A DNA stretch of 64,000 nucleotides from Pseudomonas sp. R84 (GTDB lineage: Bacteria > Pseudomonadota > Gammaproteobacteria > Pseudomonadales > Pseudomonadaceae): NCBI RefSeq assembly GCF_009834515.1, contig NZ_CP019426.1, positions 2,345,501 through 2,409,500 on the forward strand, read 5' to 3'. The notes beneath the pieces were generated by a model. It worked only from the letters and a program-made list of their open reading frames with translations, did no database searches and was not told the origin of the DNA. The position numbers and the translations under genes were made by a program. Positions 36,371 through 45,644 of this stretch are shown one piece after another. Position 1 is the first letter of the stretch. Each line of letters starts with the position of its first letter.

Positions 36371-36808
36371 TCAGTTGGCGCGCTTGTCATCGCCCGGCTC
36401 TCCGCCGACATGTACGCCACGATCATCGCCGACTTCGCCCGCGCGGTGGACCCCGTGGTCATCACCGACTTCACCAGCGCGGTGGACGCCATGGTCATCT
36501 CCCGCTTCAGCATGGGTGCCGTTGCGACCGGATGAGGCGCTGTCACCCGAGTGTCCCGAGCCGTGGTCGCTGCCGCTGTGGCCACTGTTGCTGCCACCGC
36601 CTCCGCCACTGCCGCTGTTGCCTCCGCCGCCGTGACTGCCGCCGCCGCTTCCGCTTCCACCACCACTACCGCCGCCACCTCCACCACCGCTCCCCCCATC
36701 CTTGGCATAAGCACTGGACACCCCGGACAAGCTATCTGGAACGAGTACCGCAGACGCCGACAGAACTGCGCCGATGGCCATTGCGAGCACGAGCTTTTTA
36801 ATGTGCAT
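36371..36808 (-). CDS. Exported glycine-rich, low-complexity repeat protein
   Basis: A 145-residue protein with a signal peptide (cleavage near SSAYAKD). The middle is a Gly/Ser/His tract of about 55 residues. The C-terminus has three repeats of roughly 12 residues, AGEVGDDHGVHR and variants, rich in Asp and His, which could bind metal ions. The gene lies immediately downstream of the gspG-gspF pair on the same strand, 74 bp after gspF, so it may be co-transcribed and could be secreted. Function unknown. Confidence 0.65.
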   Translation of the reverse strand: MHIKKLVLAMAIGAVLSASAVLVPDSLSGVSSAYAKDGGSGGGGGGGSGGGSGSGGGSHGGGGNSGSGGGGGSNSGHSGSDHGSGHSGDSASSGRNGTHAEAGDDHGVHRAGEVGDDHGVHRAGEVGDDRGVHVGGEPGDDKRAN

Positions 36809-36882
36809 ATCGTTCTCCGTCTTTGTGGTTTTGTTGGGAACGTAAAAGTGTGTTGTTGCAGGGATCGGACCCGTTCCCGGAG

Positions 36883-38070
36883 TCAGTGAATACTCGAAGC
36901 CAGTTCGAAAATCGGGATGTACATCAGGATCACGATGACCCCGATCAGCAGGCCGATAAACGTCATCAGCAGCGGCTCGAACAGCTTCACAAACCATTCG
37001 AGCCAGCGGCTGATTTCCTCGTCGTAGAAATCGGCGCTGCGCTCCATCATCTGCCCGAGGTTGCCGGACTGTTCGCCGGCGCGCAGCAGGCGCAGGGACA
37101 CCGGGGTCACCAGGTGATTGAGTTCCAGCGCGGTGGACAACGACTGCCCCTCGCGCACCCGCTCGCAGGCCTGATCCAGCCGCACCCGTGAAGCCACGGT
37201 GAGCAAACCGCGCACCATGGCCATGGCCGTCACCAGCGGAATCCCGCCTTGCAGCAGAATCCCCAGCGAGCGATAAAACCGCGCTAGTTCATACATGAAA
37301 ATCCGTTGATGCACGGCCGGCAGTTTCTCCACCAGCCGATCCAGTCCACGGCGAAACGCCGGTTGTTTTTGCAGTACGGCGAGAGCGATGACCAGCGCCG
37401 CCAGCCCACCGAAAAACTCGGCCTGATGCGCATGTAGAAACATGCCGCTGCTCATCAAGACTTGCGACAGCCACGGCAGGTTATTGCCCAACCCTTCAAA
37501 GACCAGACTGAAGCGCGGTACCACATACCCCATCAAGAACAGCACCACACCACCGCCGACTATCAGCAACAGCATCGGGTAGATCGACGCGCTGATGATC
37601 TTCTGCCGCACCTCGTCCATGCGCTGGCGATAACTGACGTAACGGCCCAGTGCATCGCCGACCGCGCCGGTCTTCTCGCTGGACTGCACCAGCGCCACGT
37701 ACAACGGCGGGAACACCGCCGACAACTGGCCCAACGCCTGCGAAAAGGATTTGCCCTCGTACAGCAGGCGCACCAGCTCACTCAAGGTTTTCCTGGCAGC
37801 GGGAGCAGTTTCTTTTTCGGCGAGGCTTTCCAGCGCATCGATCAGCGGCAGACCGGCGTTGAGCAACGTGGTCAGTTCTTGGCTGAACAACACCAGATTG
37901 AAGGTCTCGCGCTGGCGCAGTTTCAGCGAGCGCCAATGCTTGTCGGCGTGCGAGCTGAGCACACGCAAGCCCTGATCCTCGGCAATCCGCCGCGCCTCGC
38001 TGTCGCCCGGTGCCTCCACGCTCAAGGACACCACCCCAGCCTTGCCGACCGCTTTCACATGAAATCGCAT
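36883..38070 (-). CDS. gspF: Type II secretion inner-membrane platform protein GspF
   Basis: A 395-residue polytopic protein with two T2SSF domains. The first has FSQELTTLLNAGLPLIDALE and the second ELARFYRSLGILLQGGIPLV. Three membrane segments are visible near residues 165-185, 215-235 and 370-390. GspF is the platform that the assembly ATPase turns to build the pseudopilus. It follows gspG by 14 bp. The rest of the system (E, D and partners) is on the other strand at 52018-59316, on the far side of the multicopper oxidase genes. Confidence 0.88.
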   Translation of the reverse strand: MRFHVKAVGKAGVVSLSVEAPGDSEARRIAEDQGLRVLSSHADKHWRSLKLRQRETFNLVLFSQELTTLLNAGLPLIDALESLAEKETAPAARKTLSELVRLLYEGKSFSQALGQLSAVFPPLYVALVQSSEKTGAVGDALGRYVSYRQRMDEVRQKIISASIYPMLLLIVGGGVVLFLMGYVVPRFSLVFEGLGNNLPWLSQVLMSSGMFLHAHQAEFFGGLAALVIALAVLQKQPAFRRGLDRLVEKLPAVHQRIFMYELARFYRSLGILLQGGIPLVTAMAMVRGLLTVASRVRLDQACERVREGQSLSTALELNHLVTPVSLRLLRAGEQSGNLGQMMERSADFYDEEISRWLEWFVKLFEPLLMTFIGLLIGVIVILMYIPIFELASSIH

Positions 38071-38084
38071 GGGCCGCGCTCCGC

Positions 38085-38513
38085 TCACTGCCAATTGGTC
38101 ACTTCGGCGTTTTCACCTTCGCCGCCGGGCTGGCCGTCCTTGCCCATCGACAACAAGTCGTACTCGCTGTTTTCGCCGGGATAGCGGTAGGCGTAATTAC
38201 GTCCCCACGGATCCTGCGGCAGTTTTTTCTGCAAGTACGGGCCGGTCCATTTCGCCTCGTCGCTCGGTGCGGTGACCAAGGCCTGCAAGCCCTGTTCGGT
38301 GGATGGGTAATGGCCGACCTCCAGTCGATAGATATCCAGCGCCTTGCTCAGCCCTTCGATCTGCGCCTTGGCCACTTTCACTTCGGAGCGACCGAGTTGG
38401 GCGAAGTATTTCGGCGCGACGATCCCGGCCAACAGGCCGAGCACCACCAGCACCACGAGCAATTCGAGCAGGGTAAAACCGCGTTGGTCACGCGGACGAA
38501 ATTGCAGCTTCAT
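38085..38513 (-). CDS. gspG: Major pseudopilin GspG
   Basis: A 142-residue pseudopilin. The prepilin site is RG/FTLLELLVVL with Glu5, followed by the N-terminal helix. The C-terminal part has the GspG calcium-loop region (LPQDPWGRNYAYRYPGENSEYDLLSMGKDG). It polymerises into the periplasmic pseudopilus after cleavage by a prepilin peptidase, which is not encoded in this window. It is transcribed with gspF, away from the transglycosylase gene. Confidence 0.92.
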   Translation of the reverse strand: MKLQFRPRDQRGFTLLELLVVLVVLGLLAGIVAPKYFAQLGRSEVKVAKAQIEGLSKALDIYRLEVGHYPSTEQGLQALVTAPSDEAKWTGPYLQKKLPQDPWGRNYAYRYPGENSEYDLLSMGKDGQPGGEGENAEVTNWQ

Positions 38514-38555
38514 GATGACCTCCCGTGAGTGGCAGCCGTGTCGCCAGAAGGGCTT

Positions 38556-38572
38556 ATGCAATTGCCATGCTC
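38556..38572 (-). promoter_or_regulatory. Weak sigma-54-like promoter candidate for gspG-gspF
   Basis: On the minus strand the site reads GAGCAT-GGCAA-TTGCAT, with a perfect -12 box but a poor -24 box (GA in place of GG). A GGGG/CCCC palindrome lies about 100 bp upstream of it. It is listed as a candidate only, because the essential GG is missing. Confidence 0.25.
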
Positions 38573-38631
38573 AGCCCAACTGAAAATCACTGGATTTGCT
38601 GAAACCCTTGTAATCCGGGCATCTCCAGAGT

Positions 38632-38647
38632 CGGCACAGTGCTTGCG
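38632..38647 (+). promoter_or_regulatory. Sigma-54-type promoter candidate upstream of the transglycosylase gene
   Basis: CGGCAC-AGTGC-TTGCG keeps the GG and GC dinucleotides at the correct 10-base spacing. It lies 72 bp before the start of the lytic transglycosylase gene. Confidence 0.5.
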
Positions 38648-38669
38648 TATGGCTCAAACGTGATCGGCC

Positions 38670-38689
38670 ATTGGGGCATTTCCCCCAAT
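38670..38689. promoter_or_regulatory. GGGG/CCCC palindrome, possible activator site
   Basis: ATTGGGG-CATTTC-CCCCAAT is a perfect 7-bp-arm inverted repeat between gspG (minus) and the transglycosylase (plus). Related sequences occur before the oxidase gene (39340-39407) and the receiver gene (51190-51252). Confidence 0.5.
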
Positions 38690-38718
38690 TTATCGGGGTC
38701 GATCCGGGGAGGCCCGAC

Positions 38719-39327
38719 ATGAAAATTATCGCCAGCGGATTGCTCGGTTGTGTGCTGCTCAGCGGCGCCGCGCAGGCCGATGTGTTCATCTCGGTGGACG
38801 CCAAGGGCAGCTATGTACTGTCCAACGTTCACCGGCCCGGACGCACTTACGAACGGGTGATCCACGAGGCTGAAATGCCTGTGGCCAGCCTCGATCAACA
38901 GCCACAAATGATCGCCAACCAGCCCTACGCGGAACTTGTCTCAGCGGCAGCCAAGGTCAATCAATTACCCGAGGCGTTGCTGCATGCAGTGATTAACGCC
39001 GAGTCGCATTACAACCCCGGCGCGACATCGGCCAAAGGCGCCGGCGGGCTGATGCAGTTGATGCCCGACACCGCACGGGAGCTGGGCGTCACTGACGTCT
39101 ACGACCCCAAGGCCAACATCCAGGGTGGGGCCAGATACCTCAAGCGCCTGATGACCCTGTTCGACAACGACATTGCTCTCGCCGTGGCGGCCTACAACGC
39201 CGGGCCAGACGCGGTGCTCAGCCGTGGCCGGGTGATTCCGCCGTTCGCCGAAACCCAGCGTTATGTACCGAATGTGTTGCGTCAGTACCGGCGTTTGCAG
39301 GGCCTGGCGATGGACGCGCCGTTGTGA
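38719..39327 (+). CDS. Periplasmic lytic transglycosylase
   Basis: A 202-residue exported protein with a signal peptide (cleavage near GAAQA). The SLT-like domain carries the catalytic glutamate in INAESHYNP, then AKGAGGLMQLMP and VAAYNAGPDAV. Such enzymes cut peptidoglycan to let large envelope machines pass, which fits a position next to type II secretion genes. Its own sigma-54-like site lies upstream. It is a small, secretion-associated type. Confidence 0.88.
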   Translation: MKIIASGLLGCVLLSGAAQADVFISVDAKGSYVLSNVHRPGRTYERVIHEAEMPVASLDQQPQMIANQPYAELVSAAAKVNQLPEALLHAVINAESHYNPGATSAKGAGGLMQLMPDTARELGVTDVYDPKANIQGGARYLKRLMTLFDNDIALAVAAYNAGPDAVLSRGRVIPPFAETQRYVPNVLRQYRRLQGLAMDAPL

Positions 39328-39339
39328 CCCCCAACCCGG

Positions 39340-39407
39340 TTTTCCCCACTTTCGGGGTAAACCGTGGAGGCCCGAAAAGTGGGGAAAACGGGTGGGGAAT
39401 ATCCCCC
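39340..39407. promoter_or_regulatory. TTCCCC/GGGGAA inverted repeats upstream of the oxidase
   Basis: TTTTCCCCACTT at 39340-39351 pairs with AAGTGGGGAAAA at 39377-39388, and GGGGA-ATA-TCCCC follows at 39394-39406. They lie 50-120 bp upstream of a consensus sigma-54 promoter, the usual place for enhancer-binding activators. The first pair could also form an mRNA hairpin ending the transglycosylase transcript, though no T-run follows. Confidence 0.55.
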
Positions 39408-39457
39408 GGATTCTCAAGTGGCCGCAGTAACTGATTGAACGCTAATGCAATTTTTTG

Positions 39458-39473
39458 TGGCACGCGGATTGCT
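39458..39473 (+). promoter_or_regulatory. Consensus sigma-54 promoter
   Basis: TGGCACG-CGGA-TTGCT matches the sigma-54 consensus TGGCACG-N4-TTGCW at every defined position. It lies 56 bp before the oxidase start codon and predicts transcription from about 39485. Confidence 0.85.
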
Positions 39474-39528
39474 CCGAGGCATTTGTCGAGAAGTGTTCCC
39501 AAGAGCACCCACTACGAGGTTACTGATC

Positions 39529-42500
39529 ATGGCTGGCTTTCCTCACGCTCCGTCCCTGATTAACTGGCTGCTGATTCTGGCCTCGATGCTCAGCGTCGAG
39601 CTGGCCGGCGCGGCCGTACGTTGCGAGCGCAACCTGGTGGCCAACGTCGTCGCCTTCGATCAGCCACTGATGTTCAACCGCCTCGGCGCGCAGAACATCA
39701 ACGGCATGATGTTCGCCCTGCGCCGCGATGTGGTCGATGAACATGAGCAGTCACTGGCTTACGGCGGCGCCGCAGTGCCAGGCAAAGTTTCGCTGCGCCC
39801 GGACAAGCGTCCACGGCCGCTGGTGCTGCGTGTGGCTGCCGGCGATTGCCTGACGATCAATCTGCAGAACCTGCTCGACTATCAGGCCAACCCGAACAAG
39901 CACTTTGAAAACGAGGGCGAAGAGGAGGGGGCCGAGAACACCAACGGCGCCGAAGACTTCAAAGTCGACGAGCAGGTCGCCGACCGTCACGTCGGTTTCC
40001 AGGTCAACGGCCTGCAAGCGGTGAACAGCATCGATGACATTTCCTCGTTCACGGGGCGGAACGCCAATACGCTGGTGCCACCGGGCGCCAGTCGTTCTTA
40101 CACCTTGTACGCCGAACGTGAAGGCGCGTTTGCCGTGAGCAGCCGTGGCGCAACGTTTGGCGGCGAGGGCGCGGCCGGCAACGTTGCCAACGGTCTGTTC
40201 GGCCAGGTCGTCGTGCTGCCCAAGGGCGGTCGCACCTATCGCAATACCCTCACCGAAGAAGAAATGCGTCTGGCCACGACTGGCCGCGCACCCACCGGCC
40301 AACCGATCGTTGATTACCAGGCGCGTTACCCACAACGCGAACCGTGGTTGCGCGAAGGCAAGGCTGGTACGCCGATCATCGGCATGGTCGACGGCAATGA
40401 AATCATTTCCAGCGAGAGCGATGCGATTGTCATGGGCAGCAACGCCGACGGCAGTTTCCCATCCAGCACTTATCCGCTGGAGTCGGTGGGCAAACGCAAC
40501 CCGGCAATCCCCAACCGCCTCGAAGCGTTCCGCGATTTCGCCTCGCAATTCCAGGATGAAACCGCTGCCACTCAAGCGTTCCCGGCGTATTGGGCCGACC
40601 CGGTGATGGCCCATGTGCTGGAGCCGACCCGCGACTCGTTCATGATTAACTATGGCTCCGGCGGCATGGGGGCCGAAGTGGTCGCCAACCGCTTGGGCGT
40701 GGGGCCGATGCACGACTGCCTGTCGTGCGCCTATGAAGAATTCTTCCTCAGCTCGCACACGGTTGGTGATGTGGCAATGCTGGTGGATGTGCCGGCCAAC
40801 ACCGGGCTTGAGAACATCGCCCCCGGCCAGATACCGCGCGCCGATCAGATCGGCGTGAAAGCCACCATGGCGCTGTATCCGTCGGAGCCGTCGAACGTCA
40901 ACCACAGCTACATCGGTGACTTCGTCAAATTCCGCAATACCCACAATGGCCACGAGCAGCACATCTTTCACCTGCACGGCCATCAGTGGTTGTTCAACCC
41001 CAACGACGACAACTCCGATTACGTCGACGCCCAGGGCATCGGGCCGGGCGCCGGTTATACCTATGAAATCGCCAACGGTGGTTCGGGCAACCGCAACCGC
41101 GTTGCCGGTGATGCGATCTATCACTGCCATTTCTATCCGCACTTCGCCCAGGGCATGTGGGCCATGTGGCGGGTGCACGATGTCTTCGAAGAAGGCACTC
41201 GACTTGATGTTTCGCAGCAGGGCGCCGATGGCTATCACAGCGAACCGTTTGCCTTGCGCAGTGGCAAACCGGCGGCGGGCGCACGGGCCTTGCCCGATGG
41301 CGAAATCGTCGCCGGTACGCCAATTCCGGCCATCGTGCCGCTGCCGGGCAAAGCCATGGCGCCAATGCCGGGCAAAGTCGTGGTGGTGCCGAAAATCGGT
41401 GAAACCCTGATCGCCGGCAATGATGACGACGATGACGAAGAAGAGGGCGATGATGACGGCGAGCACCATGGCGGCAACGCCGGCGGTCAAGCCATCGGCT
41501 CGCTGGCGCTGGTCGATCGCAGCGAAGCCAACCGCAATGCCGACGGCAGTCTGAAAAACCCTGGCTACCCATTCTGGATCGGCGGCATGGAAAGTTCGGT
41601 CGGCCAGCGCCCGCCAACTCCGCCACTGGACATGCTCGACGCCGCCACCGCGCAAGCGCTCAAGGCCAGCGGCAAAGCGCTGTGGGCCAACCTTGACCCG
41701 GCGCAGTCCGGCGGTTGGGATGGCGGCTTGCAACGGCACGCACTCGACGGCGTCGCGGCCGGTGGCGAGGCGCACACCGTCACCACTTCACTGGATTTCT
41801 CCAAGGAAGTCACCCGCGCCAAACCGATTTACCTGCCGGAAGAAGGCACCGAAGTCGAACAAGCGGCGATGGCCTTCCACGCGAAAAAAGACCATCCAAG
41901 TTATGCCTTGCTGCCCGGCAATCAAGTGGTGGCCAAGGCGTTTCGCACCAACGGTGCCTTGCCGATGGCCGGCGCACCGTATTACGAACCGTGCATGGAT
42001 GACCGGCAAAAACGCCTGACCGCCAGCGCCGGTAGCGGTGAATTCGCCAGCGGTGAACGCATCGACGGCATGTCCTTCGTCGGCGCCTCGAGCTTCACCG
42101 CCGACCGCCCACGCATCTACAAAGCCGCCAACATTCAGTTCGACGCGGTGTACAACAAGGTCGGTTACCACTTCCCGCAGGCGCGCATTCTGGCGCTGTG
42201 GGAAGACGCCTGGCCGGTGATCACCAAGCAACGTCCGCCAGAGCCGCTGGTGATGCGCATGAACACCTTCGATTGCGTGCAATACCAGCAAACCAACCTG
42301 GTGCCGGCCACCTATGAGATGGACGACTATCAGGTGCGTACGCCAACCGACGTGATCGGCCAGCACATCCACTTGCCGAAATGGGATCTGACCTCGGCGG
42401 ACGGCTCGTCCAACGGCTGGAATTATGAAGACGGTGTGCTCTCGCCCGGCGCGGTGCAGGAACGCATTCACGCGATCCGCGAGTTCAATCAATGCGCCGG

Positions 42501-45363
42501 TACTGACCCGCGCGACGGCACCCAGGCCTGCCCGAAAGCCAAGAACCATCCGTTCTTCGGCCAGTACGGCCGCGCCGATTGGCTCGGTGCGCGCACGGCG
42601 ATGCAGCGCTGGTTCGTCGATCCGGTGGTCAATGCCAAAGGCGTCGATCGCGGCCTCGGCACGATCTTCACCCACGACCACTTAGGCCCATCGACGCACC
42701 AACAGATTGGTCTGTACGCGACTGTGCTTGCTGAGCCGGCCGGTTCGACCTGGTTCCACGCCGAAACCGGCGAGCCTCTCTATAGCGGCGCGCGTCAGGA
42801 CGGTGGGCCGACCTCGTGGCAAGCAGTGATCAACACCGGCGACCTCGATGGCGACGGCAAGAACGACAGCTTCCGCGAGTTCTTCCTCGAATACAGCGAC
42901 TTCCAGCACGCCTATGAAGCTGGCGTCTATGTGGGAGCGGGTCCTAACGGTGTGCCGAATGCGCAGGCGTTCCCGGCCACCGCCGACAGCTTCCGCTACG
43001 CGATCAACCCGCCGGTGCGCAACAACGCCAGCAACTTGCTTGAAGGCGTACTGGAAGTGCAGGGCGGTCAGGTCCCTGGCTGCCCGAGCCGGCCATGTCC
43101 GCAGGCGATTTCGGTGGATGATCCTGGGATGTTCGTCGTCAACTATCGCAACGAGCCACTGGCGCTGCGCGTGTACGACCCGAACAAGGTCGGTCCGGAT
43201 GGCAAGCGCGGCATGCAGGCTGATGGCCTCGGTGGCGATCTGTCGTTCGCCATGCAAAGCCGCACCGACCGGGCGATCCCGGCGATGAACCTGGCGCCGA
43301 ATCTGCTCACCTCAGCGACCGGCCCAACCGGCGGCACTACGCTGTTTCCGCCGCACATCAACAAGGGCGGCGCCGAACCGGGTGACCCGTTCACGCCGAT
43401 GCTGCGCACCTATACTGGCGACAATGTGCGGCTGCGGGTGCATGCCGGCGGCCATGAAGAAGAGCACAACGTCACCCTGCACGGTGTGAAGTGGCTGCAG
43501 AGCGGTTCCGGCTTCGGTAACAGCTCCAACTCCGGCTGGCGCGCGTCGCAGATGATCGGCATCTCCGAGCAGATGGGCTTCATTGCGCCGGTGTCGATGC
43601 TCTCCAGTTCGGCGGCGACCACGGGCGATTATCTGTACTCGATGGACGCTTCGATCGAAGGCTACTGGAGCGGTATCTGGGGCGTGATGCGCAACTACAC
43701 CGCCAAACGCGCCGACCTGTTCGCCATCCCGAACAACCCGAGCCCGGCGGGCATGCGCAACACCGTAGCGTTCGAGGGCAGTTGCCCGCGCTATGGCGCC
43801 AACCCTAACGGCATTGGCACCCGGCCCACTGTGCAGCGCAACTATGAAGTGGTCGCGGCGCTGGCCAATGACATCCTCGGCAATACGCTGGGCCTGACCA
43901 TCGGCGATCCCGAAGGGCTCGGCCAGCATGTCGGCGGGCCGCTGAATCCGGCGGGTGGCACCTTGGTGCTGAACTCGCGCACGGTGAGCATTCCACAAGT
44001 CACAGTGACCGACCCGGAGGATGGCGAAACCATCACCATCGGCGGGCAGAGCGGGCCGTTGCATGACCCGACCGCGATTCTGTATGTGCGTAAATCCGAT
44101 CTCGATCCGGTCAGTGGCAAGCTCAAACCCGGAATCCCGGTCGAACCGCTGGTGTTGCGTGCAGCCGCAGGGGATTGCATCAATATCACTCTGGAAAACC
44201 GTCTGCCGAGCGTGATGCCTGACCTGACCCAGACGGCGGTGATGCAAGGCATGGTCAAGCGTGATCGCAACAGCGGTCTGGGTTCGACCACCTTCAGTAA
44301 CAACCTGATGCGGCCGTCCAGCCACGTCGGCCTGCACGCGCAATTGCTGGCCTACGACATCACCAAATCCGACGGTGCCAACGTCGGCGCCAACCCGATC
44401 CAGACCGTGCCACCGCGTGTTGGCAACAGCGGCGCGTACCCGACCCGTACCTATCAGTACTACGCCGGGCATCTGGAGCGTGAAGGCAAACCGGTGACTC
44501 AACTGGGCCGCAGCGTCGACAACATCAACGCCACGGCGGTGGAGTTCGGCGGCTTGAACATCACCCCGGCGGACGTGATCAAGCAGCCGCAAAAAGGCCT
44601 CGGTGGGGCGATGAGCATTCTGCCGATCGGCGCGACCTGGGTTGATGATGCACGCAAGGTCAACGCCACGGTTACGGCGCCTGGGCAAACCAGCTACCGC
44701 GATTTTGCGATGGTCTGGCACAAGGCGTTGAACACCCGTTGGGCCAATGGCCGGCCAGTGGAAGGAATTGCCGCCGAAGGCTTCGGCGTGCCGACTGATC
44801 CGCAGGACAACTCGAGCATGGCGATCAACTACAAGACCGAACCGCTGTGGTATCGCTTCGGCCTCGCCCCGGACGCACCGTTTGGTCATGCCGACGGCGC
44901 GGGTTACGGCGACATGGTCAACGCGCACATGGCTTACAGCAATGCGCTGGTCGGCGGTGATCCGCAGACGCCTGTGCTGTATGCCAAACCGGGGCAACCG
45001 TTCCGCACGCATATTCTGATGCCGAGCGGTGGCAGTCGTGGCACCACGTTCCAGCTCGACGGGCATGTCTGGTCGGTGAACCCGTTCCAGGCCGAGAAGA
45101 GCGATGTCGGTGGTTATCCGATGGGGTCGCCGGGCGTAGGCTCGGTGCGCTTCGGCTACAACCCGATGTCGATGTACATCGGCGCCCACGAAAGCATCCT
45201 GCCGGCTGCGCACTTCAGCTTCATGATTCCGAGCGCTGGCGGCAGCAATGCGATCCCGGGGGATTACCTGTTCCGCGACTACGCCGCCTACGGCAACACC
45301 TCCGGTTTATGGGGACTGCTGCGCGTGACCAACGAACCGGAGCCGGCGCCGCCAAGCCAGTAG
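39529..45363 (+). CDS. Giant multicopper oxidase, putative Mn(II) oxidase of the MnxG/McoA type
   Basis: A 1944-residue exported protein with a signal sequence near residues 1-28 and repeated cupredoxin-like domains. Copper-site motifs are HIFHLHGHQW (His478-485), HCHFYPHFAQGM (His532-Met543), THDHLGP (His1049-1051), WFHAE (His1077), GGHEEEHNVTLHG (His1309-1318) and DGHVW (His1846). An Asp/Glu/His-rich insert at about residues 632-650 could bind metal. The size and the flanking SCO, cytochrome c and peptidyl-prolyl isomerase genes resemble the Mn-oxidation oxidases of P. putida (MnxG, McoA) and Leptothrix MofA. Which of these is the true orthologue cannot be settled here, and another metal or organic substrate is possible. 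ATG 39529 follows GAGGT. Confidence 0.8.
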   Translation: MAGFPHAPSLINWLLILASMLSVELAGAAVRCERNLVANVVAFDQPLMFNRLGAQNINGMMFALRRDVVDEHEQSLAYGGAAVPGKVSLRPDKRPRPLVLRVAAGDCLTINLQNLLDYQANPNKHFENEGEEEGAENTNGAEDFKVDEQVADRHVGFQVNGLQAVNSIDDISSFTGRNANTLVPPGASRSYTLYAEREGAFAVSSRGATFGGEGAAGNVANGLFGQVVVLPKGGRTYRNTLTEEEMRLATTGRAPTGQPIVDYQARYPQREPWLREGKAGTPIIGMVDGNEIISSESDAIVMGSNADGSFPSSTYPLESVGKRNPAIPNRLEAFRDFASQFQDETAATQAFPAYWADPVMAHVLEPTRDSFMINYGSGGMGAEVVANRLGVGPMHDCLSCAYEEFFLSSHTVGDVAMLVDVPANTGLENIAPGQIPRADQIGVKATMALYPSEPSNVNHSYIGDFVKFRNTHNGHEQHIFHLHGHQWLFNPNDDNSDYVDAQGIGPGAGYTYEIANGGSGNRNRVAGDAIYHCHFYPHFAQGMWAMWRVHDVFEEGTRLDVSQQGADGYHSEPFALRSGKPAAGARALPDGEIVAGTPIPAIVPLPGKAMAPMPGKVVVVPKIGETLIAGNDDDDDEEEGDDDGEHHGGNAGGQAIGSLALVDRSEANRNADGSLKNPGYPFWIGGMESSVGQRPPTPPLDMLDAATAQALKASGKALWANLDPAQSGGWDGGLQRHALDGVAAGGEAHTVTTSLDFSKEVTRAKPIYLPEEGTEVEQAAMAFHAKKDHPSYALLPGNQVVAKAFRTNGALPMAGAPYYEPCMDDRQKRLTASAGSGEFASGERIDGMSFVGASSFTADRPRIYKAANIQFDAVYNKVGYHFPQARILALWEDAWPVITKQRPPEPLVMRMNTFDCVQYQQTNLVPATYEMDDYQVRTPTDVIGQHIHLPKWDLTSADGSSNGWNYEDGVLSPGAVQERIHAIREFNQCAGTDPRDGTQACPKAKNHPFFGQYGRADWLGARTAMQRWFVDPVVNAKGVDRGLGTIFTHDHLGPSTHQQIGLYATVLAEPAGSTWFHAETGEPLYSGARQDGGPTSWQAVINTGDLDGDGKNDSFREFFLEYSDFQHAYEAGVYVGAGPNGVPNAQAFPATADSFRYAINPPVRNNASNLLEGVLEVQGGQVPGCPSRPCPQAISVDDPGMFVVNYRNEPLALRVYDPNKVGPDGKRGMQADGLGGDLSFAMQSRTDRAIPAMNLAPNLLTSATGPTGGTTLFPPHINKGGAEPGDPFTPMLRTYTGDNVRLRVHAGGHEEEHNVTLHGVKWLQSGSGFGNSSNSGWRASQMIGISEQMGFIAPVSMLSSSAATTGDYLYSMDASIEGYWSGIWGVMRNYTAKRADLFAIPNNPSPAGMRNTVAFEGSCPRYGANPNGIGTRPTVQRNYEVVAALANDILGNTLGLTIGDPEGLGQHVGGPLNPAGGTLVLNSRTVSIPQVTVTDPEDGETITIGGQSGPLHDPTAILYVRKSDLDPVSGKLKPGIPVEPLVLRAAAGDCINITLENRLPSVMPDLTQTAVMQGMVKRDRNSGLGSTTFSNNLMRPSSHVGLHAQLLAYDITKSDGANVGANPIQTVPPRVGNSGAYPTRTYQYYAGHLEREGKPVTQLGRSVDNINATAVEFGGLNITPADVIKQPQKGLGGAMSILPIGATWVDDARKVNATVTAPGQTSYRDFAMVWHKALNTRWANGRPVEGIAAEGFGVPTDPQDNSSMAINYKTEPLWYRFGLAPDAPFGHADGAGYGDMVNAHMAYSNALVGGDPQTPVLYAKPGQPFRTHILMPSGGSRGTTFQLDGHVWSVNPFQAEKSDVGGYPMGSPGVGSVRFGYNPMSMYIGAHESILPAAHFSFMIPSAGGSNAIPGDYLFRDYAAYGNTSGLWGLLRVTNEPEPAPPSQ

Positions 45364-45378
45364 GCACAACGAAGAGCC

Positions 45379-45403
45379 TTGTAGGAGTGAGCCTGCTCGC
45401 GAT
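45379..45403 (+). repeat. Single REP element
   Basis: TTGTAGGAGTGAGCCTGCTC followed by GCGA, the same family as the pair at 36220-36309. It lies just after the oxidase stop codon. Confidence 0.85.
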
Positions 45404-45510
45404 TGGGGCAACTCGGTTTCGGATGGTGAGGCGGATGACGCCATCGCAGGCAGGCGAAGGCCTACAGGGGCCGGTGGTGGGCAGTGAGGATGCGGTAGGA
45501 ATGCAAATCC

Positions 45511-45600
45511 CTTGTGGGAGCGAGCTTGCTCGCGAATGGGGGCAACTCGGTTTGTGAGGGTGAGGCTGAAGACGCTTTCGCGAGCAGGCTCGCTCCCACA
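45511..45600. repeat. REPIN between the oxidase and beta-propeller genes
   Basis: GTGGGAGCGAGCTTGCTCGC at 45514-45533 and its inverse GCGAGCAGGCTCGCTCCCAC at 45580-45599. With the single REP at 45379 it fills the 281-bp gap between the two genes and may allow different transcript levels within the unit. Confidence 0.9.
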
Positions 45601-45644
45601 TGAGGGACGGTGTTTTGCCAGGTGAAGAGGTAGGGGAGAGTTAG

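Noticed and set aside
36310..36801. Plus-strand frame rich in His, Arg and Pro
   Set aside because: It is antisense to the glycine-rich exported protein, whose signal peptide and repeats support the minus strand.
39751..45213. Two long minus-strand frames (39751-41775 and 43312-45213)
   Set aside because: Both are antisense to the multicopper oxidase and have no recognisable domains or start signals.
45379..45600. Regularly spaced similar sequences, possible CRISPR
   Set aside because: These are REP palindromes in alternating orientation; spacers are not of constant length and there are only three copies.
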